Positions 7,813 to 16,225 of a DNA stretch of 64,000 bases are shown here, in pieces. Below the pieces are notes generated by a model. It made no database searches and was not told the origin of the DNA. It saw only the letters and a program-made list of their open reading frames with translations. The stretch comes from Chloroflexota bacterium. Lineage in GTDB: Bacteria > Chloroflexota > Limnocylindria > Limnocylindrales > CSP1-4. Both the position numbers and the translations under genes were made by a program. Within the stretch, counting starts at the first letter, position 1. Each line of letters begins with the position of its first letter. The stretch covers positions 1 through 64,000 of the forward strand of contig JACPOU010000012.1 in NCBI GenBank assembly GCA_016191345.1, read 5' to 3'.

Positions 7813-8778
7813 TCAGGCTCGCGGATGGGCTCGGGCGTACACCTCGCGGATCCGCTCGCCGGTCAGGTGCGTGTAAAGCTGGGTCGTGCTGATACTCGCA
7901 TGCCCGAGCAACTCCTGGACGATGCGCAGGTCCGCCCCGCCCTCGAGGAGGTGGGTCGCGAACGAGTGACGCAGCGTGTGCGGGCTGACCCGGTCCGCGA
8001 GCCCCGCGATCGCGGCCGCGCGCTTCACGGCCGCCCAGGCCTGCTGGCGCGCGAGCCGCCGCCCGCGGTCGCCGAGGAAGAGCGGGCCGCCGCGCGGCGG
8101 CGCGACGTGGCGGGCAGCCAGGAGCACGATGCGCGGGCCGTCGATCCAGCGGCCGAGGGCGGCCAGGGCCTCGTCGCCGACCGGCACCAGCCGTTCCTTG
8201 TCGCCCTTGCCGATGACCCGGACGAAGGCCGATTCGATCGACAGGTCCTCGCGGTCCAGGCCGAGCGCCTCGGAGATCCGGAGTCCCGCCGCGTAGAGGA
8301 GCTCGAGGAGGGCACGATCGCGGATCGTCCGCGCCCACGGATCGCCGGCCTCATCACCGGAGCCGTCGGCGCCCGCTCGGCCGCCGTCCGTGGCGTCGAG
8401 GAGCCGCTCGACCTCGTCGACCGTGAGGGTCTCGGGGAGCAGCCGCGACATCTTCGGCAGGTCGAGGTGGGCGGCGACGTCCACCCTGATCAGCCCCTCG
8501 CCGAAGGCGAAGCGGTAGAAGCCGCGGATCGCGGCCGTCCGGCGGCGGAGGCTCGTCGGCGCGAGCCCGGGATCCGAGGGCCGGCCGCGACGGGTCCGCG
8601 CGGCGAGGTAGCGGACCGCGGCGTCGGGACCGCGGGCCCAGTCTCGGCCGGTGCCGCGGGCGGCGGCGAAGTCGTCCAGGTCGCCCCGATAGGCCCGGAT
8701 CGTCGCCGGCGAGAGGCCCTTCTCGACCTGTAGGAAGTCCAGGTAGGCGGCGATCGCCGCGTCGACGTCCGTGGCCAC
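7813..8778 (-). CDS. xerD: Tyrosine recombinase XerD
   Basis: Site-specific recombinase that resolves chromosome dimers at dif together with XerC. N-terminal SAM-like DNA-binding domain (YLDFLQVEKGLSPATIRAYR) followed by the catalytic domain with the Arg of AAGLRISEALGLD, Lys of GKGDKERLVP, HTLRHSFATHLL, and GHASISTTQLYTHL with the nucleophilic Tyr. The track starts 71 codons upstream in a nonsense stretch; the GTG at 8778 starts the real protein (321 residues), 13 bases after recN. The pair with xerC (51637-52620) is complete in this window; which is XerC or XerD rests on context. Confidence 0.9.
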   Translation of the reverse strand: MATDVDAAIAAYLDFLQVEKGLSPATIRAYRGDLDDFAAARGTGRDWARGPDAAVRYLAARTRRGRPSDPGLAPTSLRRRTAAIRGFYRFAFGEGLIRVDVAAHLDLPKMSRLLPETLTVDEVERLLDATDGGRAGADGSGDEAGDPWARTIRDRALLELLYAAGLRISEALGLDREDLSIESAFVRVIGKGDKERLVPVGDEALAALGRWIDGPRIVLLAARHVAPPRGGPLFLGDRGRRLARQQAWAAVKRAAAIAGLADRVSPHTLRHSFATHLLEGGADLRIVQELLGHASISTTQLYTHLTGERIREVYARAHPRA

Positions 8779-8791
8779 GGCCGGGCCGGCG

Positions 8792-10492
8792 TCAGCCGGC
8801 GAGCACCGGCTTGCCGCGCCACGCCTCGGCGACGTCGAGGAGCTCCCGGGCGGCAGCCAGCGCCGCGCCGTCGGCGGCGCCGAGCATCGCCCCCAGCTCC
8901 ACGATCCGGCCCTCCCGGTCGAGGAGATCGACCTCCGTGACGGTCCGGCCGTCGCGCTGGCGCTTCGAGATCCGGAAGTGGGCATCGGCATGGGCTGCGA
9001 CCTGGGGCAGGTGCGTCACGACGAGGACCTGGTGCGCCCGGCCGAGCGTCCAGAGGCTTCGCCCCAGCGAATCCCCGAGGCGGCCGCCGATCCCGGCGTC
9101 GATCTCGTCGAACACGAGCGTCGGCGTCTCGTCGGCCTGGGCGAGGACCTGCTTCACGGCCAGCGCGACGCGCGACAGCTCGCCCCCGGAGGCGATCTTC
9201 GCCAACGGCCGGGCCGGCTCGCCGGGATTCGGCGCGAACCGGAAGACGACATCGTCCGCGCCCGAGGCATCGAACGCCAGCGCGTCGCCGTCGAGCTCAA
9301 TGGCCGGCTCGTCCTTCGCCGCGATCCGCCGGCCCACGTCCACTCCGAATGCCCCGGCCGGAAAGCCGAGGCCGCGGAGCACCTCGTCGACGCCGTCCGC
9401 TAGGCGGCTCGCGGCGGCTCGCCTGAGCGTGCCGAGGACCTCGGCCGCGGTCGCGACCTCGACCAGGAGCACCGCCTCGTCGCGCAGCCGCGCCGCCCGC
9501 TCCGTCTCGAGGTTCCGCAGGCGGTCCGCCTCCTCGGCCGCCCGCTCGCCGTGGGCGATGATCGCCGCCTCGTCGTCGCCGTAGCGCCGCTCCAGCGCAT
9601 AGATGGTCCCGAGCCGTTCCTCGAGCGCCTCGAGGGCAGAGGTGTCCAGCTCCACGGCGTCGAGGAGCGTCCGGACCTCGCTCGCGATGTCGTCGAGCTC
9701 AGCGTCCGCTCCGAGGAGGCGGGCTTCGACGGCCTCGAAGCGAGGGTCGAGGCGGGCCAGGGCCCGCGCCTCGCGGAGCGCCTCCCCGGCGGCGGCCCGG
9801 GCACCCCCATCCCCGTCGAGCGCCTCGCGGATCGCGGCCCCGCCGCGGGCGATCGTCGCCCCCTGCTTCGCGGCCCCGAGCCGGCCCCGGATCTCGTCCG
9901 CTTCCCCGACCCGGAGATGCGCCGCCGCGATCTCTGCGGCCTCGTGCTCGAGGAGCTCGAGCCGGCGGGCCGCTTCCCGGGGGTCGATCGCCAGCGCCGC
10001 CAGGAGCGTCCGGTTCTCGCGCCAGCGCCCCACCGCGGCCGCGACCGCCGCCCGCGCGTCGCCATGCCCGCCGAAGGCATCGAGCAGGTCCCGCTGCCAG
10101 CGGGCGTCGACGAGCCGCGACTGCTCGTGCTGGCCGTGGAACTCGACGAGCGGCGCGGTCGTCTCCGCGAGTCGCGCGGTCGTGACCGCCGCATCGTCGA
10201 GGCGGGCCGTGGAACGCCCGGACGTCGCGACCTCGCGGACCACGATGAGCGGCTCGGGCAGGCGGTCGAAGAGGGCCTCCACGCGCGCGGCCTCGGCCCC
10301 GTGCCGGACGAGCGACGTGTCCGCGCGCGCGCCGAGCGCGAGCCCCAGTGCGTCGATGAGCAGGCTCTTCCCCGCCCCCGTCTCGCCGGTCAGGACGTTG
10401 AGCCCCGGCTGGAGCTCCAGGCGCAGCCGGTCGATGAGCGCCAGGTCCGTGACCGACAGCTCCAGGAGCCGCCCTGGTCGCGCCTCGCTCAC
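8792..10492 (-). CDS. recN: DNA repair protein RecN
   Basis: SMC-like ATPase acting in double-strand break repair. Walker A GETGAGKSLLIDAL near residue 38, long coiled-coil arms in the middle (Ala/Glu/Arg rich, about residues 160-350), then the signature KIASGGELSRVALAVK and Walker B TLVFDEIDAGIGG, ending with HLPQVAAHAD. Full length (566 residues). The GTG start overlaps the nadK stop (GTGA). The order tlyA-nadK-recN is conserved in many Gram-positive-type genomes. Confidence 0.96.
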   Translation of the reverse strand: MSEARPGRLLELSVTDLALIDRLRLELQPGLNVLTGETGAGKSLLIDALGLALGARADTSLVRHGAEAARVEALFDRLPEPLIVVREVATSGRSTARLDDAAVTTARLAETTAPLVEFHGQHEQSRLVDARWQRDLLDAFGGHGDARAAVAAAVGRWRENRTLLAALAIDPREAARRLELLEHEAAEIAAAHLRVGEADEIRGRLGAAKQGATIARGGAAIREALDGDGGARAAAGEALREARALARLDPRFEAVEARLLGADAELDDIASEVRTLLDAVELDTSALEALEERLGTIYALERRYGDDEAAIIAHGERAAEEADRLRNLETERAARLRDEAVLLVEVATAAEVLGTLRRAAASRLADGVDEVLRGLGFPAGAFGVDVGRRIAAKDEPAIELDGDALAFDASGADDVVFRFAPNPGEPARPLAKIASGGELSRVALAVKQVLAQADETPTLVFDEIDAGIGGRLGDSLGRSLWTLGRAHQVLVVTHLPQVAAHADAHFRISKRQRDGRTVTEVDLLDREGRIVELGAMLGAADGAALAAARELLDVAEAWRGKPVLAG

Positions 10493-11355
10493 GACGGCAG
10501 GAGCTCCACCTTCTTGCGGACGAGGTCCCAGAACGGCAGCGAGCCCTCGGGCTGGACGAGGCGGATCGGCCGCTCCAGCGCCCGGACCTCCACGACGTCG
10601 CCCACGGCGATCGGCACGTCCTCGCGGCCGTCGATCGAGACGAGCGCCTCGTGGGCGTCGGCGACCCGGCAGCGGACGACGACCTCGGCGCCGACGACCA
10701 CGGAGCGGATCGTCGTCAGGTACGCGGCGATGGGCGTGACGACGAGGTTCCGGGCCGTGGGATCGAGGATCGGGCCGCCGGCCGAGAACGAATAGCCGGT
10801 CGACCCCGTCGGCGTGGCGACGACCAGGCCGTCCGCGACGTACGTGGCGAGGTGGATCCCGTCGATGGAGACGTCGAGGCGGCAGACGCGGGCGAGCGCG
10901 CCCCGGGCGACGACGACGTCGTTGAGGGCGATGTGGGGCTCTGCGTCCCCTGTTGCCCGGTCGTCCACGCGGCCGCCGCGCAGGATCCGGCCCTCGATCG
11001 CCATCCGGTGCTCGAGGGTGTATCGCCCGGCCTGGAGGAGGTCGAGGACGCGATCGAGGTCGCCGGCCTCGACCTTCGAGAGGAAGCCGACCTTGCCGAC
11101 GTTGATGCCGAGCAGCGGGACGTCCACGTCGGCCACCCCGCGTGCGGCGCGGAGGAACGTTCCGTCGCCACCGAGGACGACGAGGAGGTCGGTCGTGGGC
11201 AGCTCGCGGTGGAGCGCCTCGCGATCGGCGGCCGTGGTGGCCCAGTGGTCCAGGCCGCGCATCGCCGCCCAGCCCGAGGCGCGCTCGCGGAGCTCGATCG
11301 CGGCGTCGCTCGTGGGGTTGTAGGCGAACCCGATCCGTCGGAGCTGGCTGATCAC
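10489..11355 (-). CDS. nadK: NAD kinase
   Basis: Phosphorylates NAD+ to NADP+. GGDGTFLRAAR carries the catalytic Asp near residue 70, followed by LLGINVGKVGFLSKV and TPTGSTGYSFSAGGPI, the NAD-binding signature. 288 residues. The track's ORF continues upstream out of context; the GTG at 11355 (VISQLRRIGFAYNP) gives the standard N-terminus. It lies 34 bases after tlyA and overlaps recN. Confidence 0.95.
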   Translation of the reverse strand: MISQLRRIGFAYNPTSDAAIELRERASGWAAMRGLDHWATTAADREALHRELPTTDLLVVLGGDGTFLRAARGVADVDVPLLGINVGKVGFLSKVEAGDLDRVLDLLQAGRYTLEHRMAIEGRILRGGRVDDRATGDAEPHIALNDVVVARGALARVCRLDVSIDGIHLATYVADGLVVATPTGSTGYSFSAGGPILDPTARNLVVTPIAAYLTTIRSVVVGAEVVVRCRVADAHEALVSIDGREDVPIAVGDVVEVRALERPIRLVQPEGSLPFWDLVRKKVELLPS

Positions 11356-11389
11356 CCGGCTATCGTGGCACAGCCGACTTCGCCGCGGC

Positions 11390-12208
11390 TCACCCCGCGA
11401 TCGTGGCGTCGATGCGGGCGCCGAGGTCCACGCTCGGCCGCGCGCTGCCCCCACGCCCCTCCCCGACCCGCAGGTGGAGCAGGAACTCGCGATTGCCCTC
11501 CGGCCCGAGGATCGGCGAGGCGACGACATCGATCGGGCGCAGCCCGGCGCGCACGGCCGCACTCGCGACCCGCGCGATCGTGGCGCGGTGCACGGCGGGG
11601 TCCCGCACGACGCCCCCGGGGACCTGCCCGCGCCCCGCCTCGAACTGCGGCTTCACGAGGGCGACGATGTCGCCGCCCGCGTCGTCGAACGTGCTCGCCA
11701 CCGGTCCCAGGATGAGGCCCAGGGAGATGAACGAGACGTCGATCGTCGCCAGCGACACCCGCTCCGGCAGCGAGAGCGCGATCAGCGAGCGCGCGTTCGT
11801 CCGCTCCATCGAGACGACCCGGGGATCGCGTCGGAGGGCCTCGGCAAGCTGGCCCCGGCCCACGTCGACGGCATAGACCCGCGCCGCGCCGCGCTGGAGG
11901 AGCACGTCCGTGAACCCGCCCGTCGAGGCGCCCGCATCCAGGCAGGTCCGGCCCGCCGGATCGATCCCGAACGCGTCGAGCGCCGCAACAAGCTTGTGCC
12001 CGCCCCGGCTGACGTACGGCTCCGGGGCGACGACGTCGATCTCGATGCCGATCTCGACGAGGTCGCCGGCCTTGCGGTCCAGGCGCGCCGCGTCCCCGAT
12101 TCCCGTCCGGACCTTGCCGCCCAGGATGAGGGCCTGGGCCCGCGACCTCGACTCGGCGAGGCCCCGGTCCACGACCAGCTGGTCGAGGCGACGGCGCTCG
12201 CGATTCAG
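11390..12208 (-). CDS. tlyA: TlyA-family rRNA 2'-O-methyltransferase / hemolysin-like protein
   Basis: S4 domain at the N-terminus (RRLDQLVVDRGLAESRSRAQ) followed by an FtsJ-like Rossmann methyltransferase: SRGGHKL, the SAM-binding CLDAGASTGGFTDVLL near residue 95, then VYAVDVGRGQL and SLATIDVSFISLGLIL. In mycobacteria TlyA 2'-O-methylates 16S and 23S rRNA. No ATG, GTG or TTG lies at the right place. The best start is a CTG at 12208 forming a CTGA overlap with the upstream amidase stop, matching the ATGA and GTGA couplings elsewhere here. That gives 272 residues. Confidence 0.9.
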   Translation of the reverse strand: MNRERRRLDQLVVDRGLAESRSRAQALILGGKVRTGIGDAARLDRKAGDLVEIGIEIDVVAPEPYVSRGGHKLVAALDAFGIDPAGRTCLDAGASTGGFTDVLLQRGAARVYAVDVGRGQLAEALRRDPRVVSMERTNARSLIALSLPERVSLATIDVSFISLGLILGPVASTFDDAGGDIVALVKPQFEAGRGQVPGGVVRDPAVHRATIARVASAAVRAGLRPIDVVASPILGPEGNREFLLHLRVGEGRGGSARPSVDLGARIDATIAG

Positions 12209-13011
12209 CGGACGAGGCTCCGCTCCGGTGCCCAGCGCAGGGCGAGTTCCCGCGTCGCCGCCGCGGTGTCGATGTCGGCGACCGCGACACCGACCTCGCC
12301 GTAGGACAGGCTCGCCAGGAGCTCCCCGTCCGGGTCGATGATCCCGGTGATCGACCCCTGCGTGGACGCCGCGCAGTTCGCCGCGGCGACGAAGACCGTG
12401 TTCTCGAGCGCCCGCGAGCGGAGGGCGGATTCGTTGTACGGGTTCGAGGGCGCGCGCCACGCGGTCGGCAGCGTCCCGTCCTCGGTCGTGACGAACTGCG
12501 GCGCGAAGATCACGTCGGCGCCGGCGAGGACCATCGACCGGACGAGCTCGGGGTAGCGGAAGCCCTCGTGGCAGATCGCGATCCCGAACGTCAGCCCGGC
12601 CACCGTGAAGACGCGCCGCCCCGAGCCGGGCACGTACCCGCCTTCGGACTCCTCGGTCGGGTCGACTTGGGTCTTTACCTGTTCCCCCAGCCGCGTGCCG
12701 TCCGCACCGATGACGATCGACACGATCTCGCGGCCGCCCTCGACCGGGCGCTCCGTCCCGACGATCGCCACGACCCCCGCCCGTCGAGCGGCGTCCGCGA
12801 CGACCGCCAGCGCCGCGTCGAGCGAGGCCTGGTCGACGTCCGGCACGGGGAGGCCCTGGAGGCGATGGCCGGGCAGCCCCGTCTCGGGCAGGCACACGAT
12901 CCGCGCCCCGAGGCGCGCCGCTGTCTCGATCGCCGCGACCGCGGCGGGCACGGCCTCGTCGAGCGTCCGAGTCAGGGGCGTCGAGGCGACGCCGATCCGG
13001 ATCGTCGGCAT
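12205..13011 (-). CDS. Carbon-nitrogen hydrolase (nitrilase superfamily amidase)
   Basis: Cytoplasmic amidase of 268 residues with the Glu-Lys-Cys triad visible: Glu in CLPETGLPG, Lys in EQVKTQVDPTEESEGGYVPG, Cys in GIAICHEGFRYPE. The WRAPSNPYNESALRSRALEN and TQGSITGIIDPDGELL stretches are typical of the family. Substrate unknown. The ATG at 13011 (MPTIRIGVAS) is the correct start, 10 bases after dxs; its stop overlaps the tlyA start. Confidence 0.88.
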   Translation of the reverse strand: MPTIRIGVASTPLTRTLDEAVPAAVAAIETAARLGARIVCLPETGLPGHRLQGLPVPDVDQASLDAALAVVADAARRAGVVAIVGTERPVEGGREIVSIVIGADGTRLGEQVKTQVDPTEESEGGYVPGSGRRVFTVAGLTFGIAICHEGFRYPELVRSMVLAGADVIFAPQFVTTEDGTLPTAWRAPSNPYNESALRSRALENTVFVAAANCAASTQGSITGIIDPDGELLASLSYGEVGVAVADIDTAAATRELALRWAPERSLVR

Positions 13012-13021
13012 CGGGCGCGGG

Positions 13022-15064
13022 TCAGCCCGCGGGAGCCGCCGGGGAGCCGCTGGAGCTCGGCGTCGCGCGGCGCGCCTCGAGCGCCTCGCGGACCTGGGCG
13101 GCGAGCCCGTCGGCATCGAGGCGGAGCATCCGCCGGAGGTCCGCCACGGAGCCGTGGTCCACGAACCGGTCGCCGGGGATCCCGAGGATCCGGACCGACA
13201 CCTCGCGATAGGCGGGATCGGTGGTCCGCGCCTCCTCGATGGCCTCGAGGACCGCGCTCCCGAAGCCGCCGGTCACCACGGATTCCTCGAACGTCACCAC
13301 GAGCTGCTTGCCCCGCGCGGCATCGAGGATGAGCTGGCGGTCGAGCGGCTTCGCGAACCGCGCGTTGATCTGCCCGACGGACCAGCCATCGCCCTCGAGG
13401 ATCGCCGCCGCCGCCGCCATCCGCTGGACGATCGGCCCGAAGCCCACGAAGAGGACGTCGCGACCCTCGGCGAGGACCTCGCCCCGCCCGACGGGGATCT
13501 CGACCGGCGCCGTCTCGGGCAGGCCGAGCCCCGGGTCGCGGGGATAGTGGAGCGCGAACGGGTGGTCCTGGGCCATCGCCGTCCGGACGAGGCTCCGGAG
13601 CTCCTGCTCGTCCTTGGGTGAGGCGATCACGAGGTACGGCAGCTGGCGCTGCGCGGGCAGCGTGAACATGCCCTGGTGCGACGTCCCGTCCTCGCCGACG
13701 AGGCCCGCCCGGTCGACACCGAGCAGGACCGGCAGGTCGTTCTGGCAGACGTCGTGGACGGTCTGGTCGAAGGCCCGCTGGAGGAACGTGGAGTAGAGCG
13801 CGACCACCGGCCGCATCCCGCCGAGCGCGAGCCCTGCGGCGAGCGTGACCGCATGCTGCTCCGCGATCCCGACGTCGATGGAGCGGTCCGGGTAGGCCGC
13901 CGCGAACTTCGCCATGCCGGTGCCCGTCGGCATCCCGGCCGTGATCCCGACGATCCGCCGATCCGTCTTCCCGAGCTCCACGAGGGTGTCCGCGAAGACC
14001 GAGGTGTAGTTCGGGGGCTTGCTGGGCGCGTCGGGCTTCGCGGCCGGCGGCACGGCGTCGCCGTTGGAGCCCTTTCCATGGGGCGTGGCCGGCCCGATCG
14101 TCGCCGGCGTCCGCGACGCCCCGTCGTGGGCATCGGCGTTCGGGGCCAGCTCGATCGGCGGCAGGGCGGCCCCGTGGAAGGACACCTGGTCCGCCTCGGC
14201 CGGGCGGAAGCCGCGGCCCTTCTGGGTCCGGACGTGGACGAGGACCGGGCCCTTCAGCTCGAGGACACGCTCGAACGTCTCGAGGAGGGCGTGCAGATCA
14301 TGGCCCGGCACGACGCCGATGTAGGTGACGCCGAGGTCCTCGAAGAGCTGGCCCGGCGAGGCGAGGTTGACCACGGACCGGCGGAGCCGCTGGCTCCACT
14401 CGAGCGCGCCGCCGCCGACGACCGGGATCCTCTCGACGAGCCCGTCGTAGGCCGACTTGCTCTGCTGCCAGGCCGTGCTGAGCTTGATCTTCGAGAGGTA
14501 GGTGGAGAAGGCGCCGACGGTCGGGCTGATCGACATCTCGTTGTCGTTGAGGACGATGAGGAGCTGCGTCCCCTTGTGGCCGATGTCGTTGAGCGCCTCG
14601 AGCGAGAGGCCGCTCATGAGAGCCGCGTCGCCGACGACGACCGCGATCCGCTCCAGGCCGTGGCGCATGTCGCGCGCCGTGGCAAGGCCCTGGGCGATCG
14701 AGAGGCCCGTCCCCGCGTGCCCGCCGTCGAAGACATCGTGCTCGCTCTCCGAGCGCCGCGGGAATCCGCCGACCCCGTCGAGCTGGCGGAGGGTGTCGAA
14801 CCGATCCAGGCGGCCCGTGAGGAGCTTGTGGGCGTAGGCCTGGTGGCCGGTGTCCCAGACGATCCGGTCATGCGGCGATTCGAGGAGCCGGTGGAGGGCG
14901 ATGGTCAGCTCCACCACGCCGAGCGACGAGCCGAGATGGCCGCCGGTCGTGGCGACGGTCCGGATGATCGTCTCGCGGATCTCCGCGGCGAGGACCGCCA
15001 ACTGGCCCTCATCGAGGCCGCGCAGGTCGGCGGGTCCGGTCAGGCGTTCGAGGATCGAGGTCAC
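13022..15064 (-). CDS. dxs: 1-deoxy-D-xylulose-5-phosphate synthase
   Basis: First enzyme of the MEP isoprenoid pathway (pyruvate plus glyceraldehyde-3-phosphate to DXP, thiamine-diphosphate dependent). TTGGHLGSSLGVVELTIALH and VGDAALMSGLSLEALN (ThDP/Mg binding, GDA...N) lie in the first domain, SVFADTLVELGKTDRRIVGI opens the pyrimidine domain, and the C-terminal transketolase domain follows. About 680 residues, longer than the usual 620-640, because of a Pro/Ala-rich linker around residues 385-425. The GTG at 15064 has AGGAG about 11 bases upstream; the track's extension is spurious. Confidence 0.95.
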   Translation of the reverse strand: MTSILERLTGPADLRGLDEGQLAVLAAEIRETIIRTVATTGGHLGSSLGVVELTIALHRLLESPHDRIVWDTGHQAYAHKLLTGRLDRFDTLRQLDGVGGFPRRSESEHDVFDGGHAGTGLSIAQGLATARDMRHGLERIAVVVGDAALMSGLSLEALNDIGHKGTQLLIVLNDNEMSISPTVGAFSTYLSKIKLSTAWQQSKSAYDGLVERIPVVGGGALEWSQRLRRSVVNLASPGQLFEDLGVTYIGVVPGHDLHALLETFERVLELKGPVLVHVRTQKGRGFRPAEADQVSFHGAALPPIELAPNADAHDGASRTPATIGPATPHGKGSNGDAVPPAAKPDAPSKPPNYTSVFADTLVELGKTDRRIVGITAGMPTGTGMAKFAAAYPDRSIDVGIAEQHAVTLAAGLALGGMRPVVALYSTFLQRAFDQTVHDVCQNDLPVLLGVDRAGLVGEDGTSHQGMFTLPAQRQLPYLVIASPKDEQELRSLVRTAMAQDHPFALHYPRDPGLGLPETAPVEIPVGRGEVLAEGRDVLFVGFGPIVQRMAAAAAILEGDGWSVGQINARFAKPLDRQLILDAARGKQLVVTFEESVVTGGFGSAVLEAIEEARTTDPAYREVSVRILGIPGDRFVDHGSVADLRRMLRLDADGLAAQVREALEARRATPSSSGSPAAPAG

Positions 15065-15101
15065 GGGTGGCGGCGCTCCTGGGGCGTTTCGGACGGGTGC
15101 G

Positions 15102-15107
15102 AGTCTA
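15102..15107 (-). promoter_or_regulatory. Candidate -10 element (TAGACT) upstream of dxs
   Basis: GGTAGACT on the minus strand, 37 bases before the dxs GTG, leaving a short leader that holds the ribosome-binding site. The same hexamer precedes hisS and rel. Confidence 0.4.
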
Positions 15108-15237
15108 CCCCGACGTTGGACGAGCGCCCGGGTCCTGACGTGCCGGGGAGGCCTCGCCGGCGCCGACGGGAACGTGATACCACACGGGCGCAGGTTTCGC
15201 AACGGCCCGGCGGGTCGGGGCCGTGAGCGATTCCATC

Positions 15238-15309
15238 GGTTACGAATGAGCGTCGTCGTATTCGGCGGGAGAGACCCATTCGGGGTCAGGTACGAACGAG
15301 GGTCGTCAT
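15238..15309. repeat. Imperfect 22-bp direct repeat, 50-bp spacing
   Basis: Copies at 15238-15259 and 15288-15309 share tacgaa-gag-gtcgtc. They lie upstream of dxs and might be regulator sites or decayed sequence. Confidence 0.4.
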
Positions 15310-15432
15310 CGGTGCGTCGGGGCAGCCGGAGCGTCAATCAGCGACCCGAATTCCCGGTTGCAGTGAACACGGAGCCGCCACCCCGAACCGGCGGCCCGCC
15401 GCGGCGGGTGGCGGAATCGCACCTACCACGAT

Positions 15433-15450
15433 GCCCGGTCGTTTCCGGGC
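15433..15450 (-). terminator. Hairpin after the SnoaL-like gene
   Basis: Perfect 6-bp stem (gcccgg / ccgggc) with a 6-base loop, 33 bases past the stop codon. No U-run follows, as is usual in GC-rich genomes, so terminator function is only suggested. Confidence 0.3.
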
Positions 15451-15482
15451 CTCGGACGCCTGACGCTCGACTCAGCCGGCGA

Positions 15483-15863
15483 TCAGCCCGTCGGCCGGAT
15501 CTTCCAGTACGAATCCTTCTTCACGACGCGGCCGTCGCGGAACGTCCACAGGTCGCAGCCGCGGACCTCGATCCGCTGGCCGTCGGTCGTGGTCCCGGAC
15601 AGGGTCCACTCGGAGGCGCCGCGGTCGCCGTCGACGAAGTGCTCGTCGTCCTGGTAGCGGACGTCCGGGATGCCGGCAAATCGGCCGGCGAAGGCCTCGC
15701 GAACCGCCGCCGCCCCGACGAAGCGCGTCCCCCAGGCCTCCGAACCCCGTGGACCCTCGAAGACGGCGTCGTCGGCGAAGTGGGCCATGATCCCGTCGAG
15801 ATCGTGCGTGTCGAAGGCCGTCGCGATCGCCTTGAGCATCCGCATGCCGTCGTCGTGGTTCAT
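15483..15863 (-). CDS. SnoaL-like / NTF2-fold protein
   Basis: 126-residue single-domain protein of the NTF2-like alpha+beta barrel fold. The opening MLKAIATAFDTHDLDGIMAHFADDAVFEGPRG and the closing DLWTFRDGRVVKKDSYW are typical of SnoaL/YesE-type proteins, which include isomerases, hydrolases and many of unknown role. The ATG at 15863 has AGGAGG 6 bases upstream, one of the clearest ribosome-binding sites here. It is the gene nearest dxs in the accessory block that separates dxs from xseB. Confidence 0.82.
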   Translation of the reverse strand: MNHDDGMRMLKAIATAFDTHDLDGIMAHFADDAVFEGPRGSEAWGTRFVGAAAVREAFAGRFAGIPDVRYQDDEHFVDGDRGASEWTLSGTTTDGQRIEVRGCDLWTFRDGRVVKKDSYWKIRPTG

Positions 15864-15901
15864 GGTGTCCTCCTGGTCGTTCGGGCGGTTCAGCGGCGCG
15901 A

Positions 15902-15923
15902 TGCCGGTACCCGACGACCGGCA
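15902..15923. promoter_or_regulatory. Perfect inverted repeat between divergent small genes
   Basis: tgccggt / accggca with an 8-base centre, lying between the SnoaL-like gene (minus) and the small plus-strand ORF. It directly abuts a perfect TTGACA (15925-15930) on the plus strand, so it could be an operator. Confidence 0.35.
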
Positions 15924-15959
15924 CTTGACACGAGGTGCGAAGGGGCGCAGACCATCCCC

Positions 15960-16187
15960 ATGACCTTCGGCAACAACGGCCCCATCGTGGGCCACGCCAT
16001 CATCAAGGCCACGGGAACCGAGCGCGAGGCGTCGGCGCGGGCGCATGAGGCGGCCGCCAGCCGCGCGGCGCTCGACGAGGACGAGCTGCGCGAGGTCGAG
16101 TACGCGGCCATGGGCCTGCCGCTGCCCCACCGGGAGACGTCATCGCGCCCCCGACGCTCCATCCTGCGGCGCCTGCTCCGGCGCTAG
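15960..16187 (+). CDS. Small hypothetical protein
   Basis: 75-residue ORF starting MTFGNNGPIVGHAIIKATG, then an acidic helix rich in Ala, Glu and Arg, and a basic end (RRSILRRLLRR). I do not recognise it. Supporting it: a TTGACA 30 bases upstream with a weak GACCAT 19 bases further on, and a composition unlike a mirror of a minus-strand gene, since no credible minus-strand gene occupies this stretch. Against it: no ribosome-binding site and no known homology. Confidence 0.4.
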   Translation: MTFGNNGPIVGHAIIKATGTEREASARAHEAAASRAALDEDELREVEYAAMGLPLPHRETSSRPRRSILRRLLRR

Positions 16188-16225
16188 CCAGCCGGCCTCG
16201 CGGCCGCGCCACCCGGCACGATCGC

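Larger units (their letters stand above)
15065..15482. other. Intergenic region between dxs and the SnoaL-like gene
   Basis: About 420 bases without a convincing gene. It holds the dxs leader and -10, an imperfect direct repeat (15238-15259 and 15288-15309, 17 of 22 matching, core tacgaaYgagSgtcgtc), and a hairpin at 15433-15450 behind the SnoaL-like gene. No tRNA or other RNA gene was recognised. Confidence 0.6.

Noticed and set aside
12205-13011. NAD synthetase amidase domain or true nitrilase
   Set aside because: Only the C-N hydrolase domain is present and no substrate-defining residues could be assigned, so only the superfamily is given.
15890-16162. Minus-strand 90-aa ORF opposite the small plus-strand gene
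   Set aside because: Ser-rich mirror sequence with no ribosome-binding site; the plus-strand frame is more protein-like.
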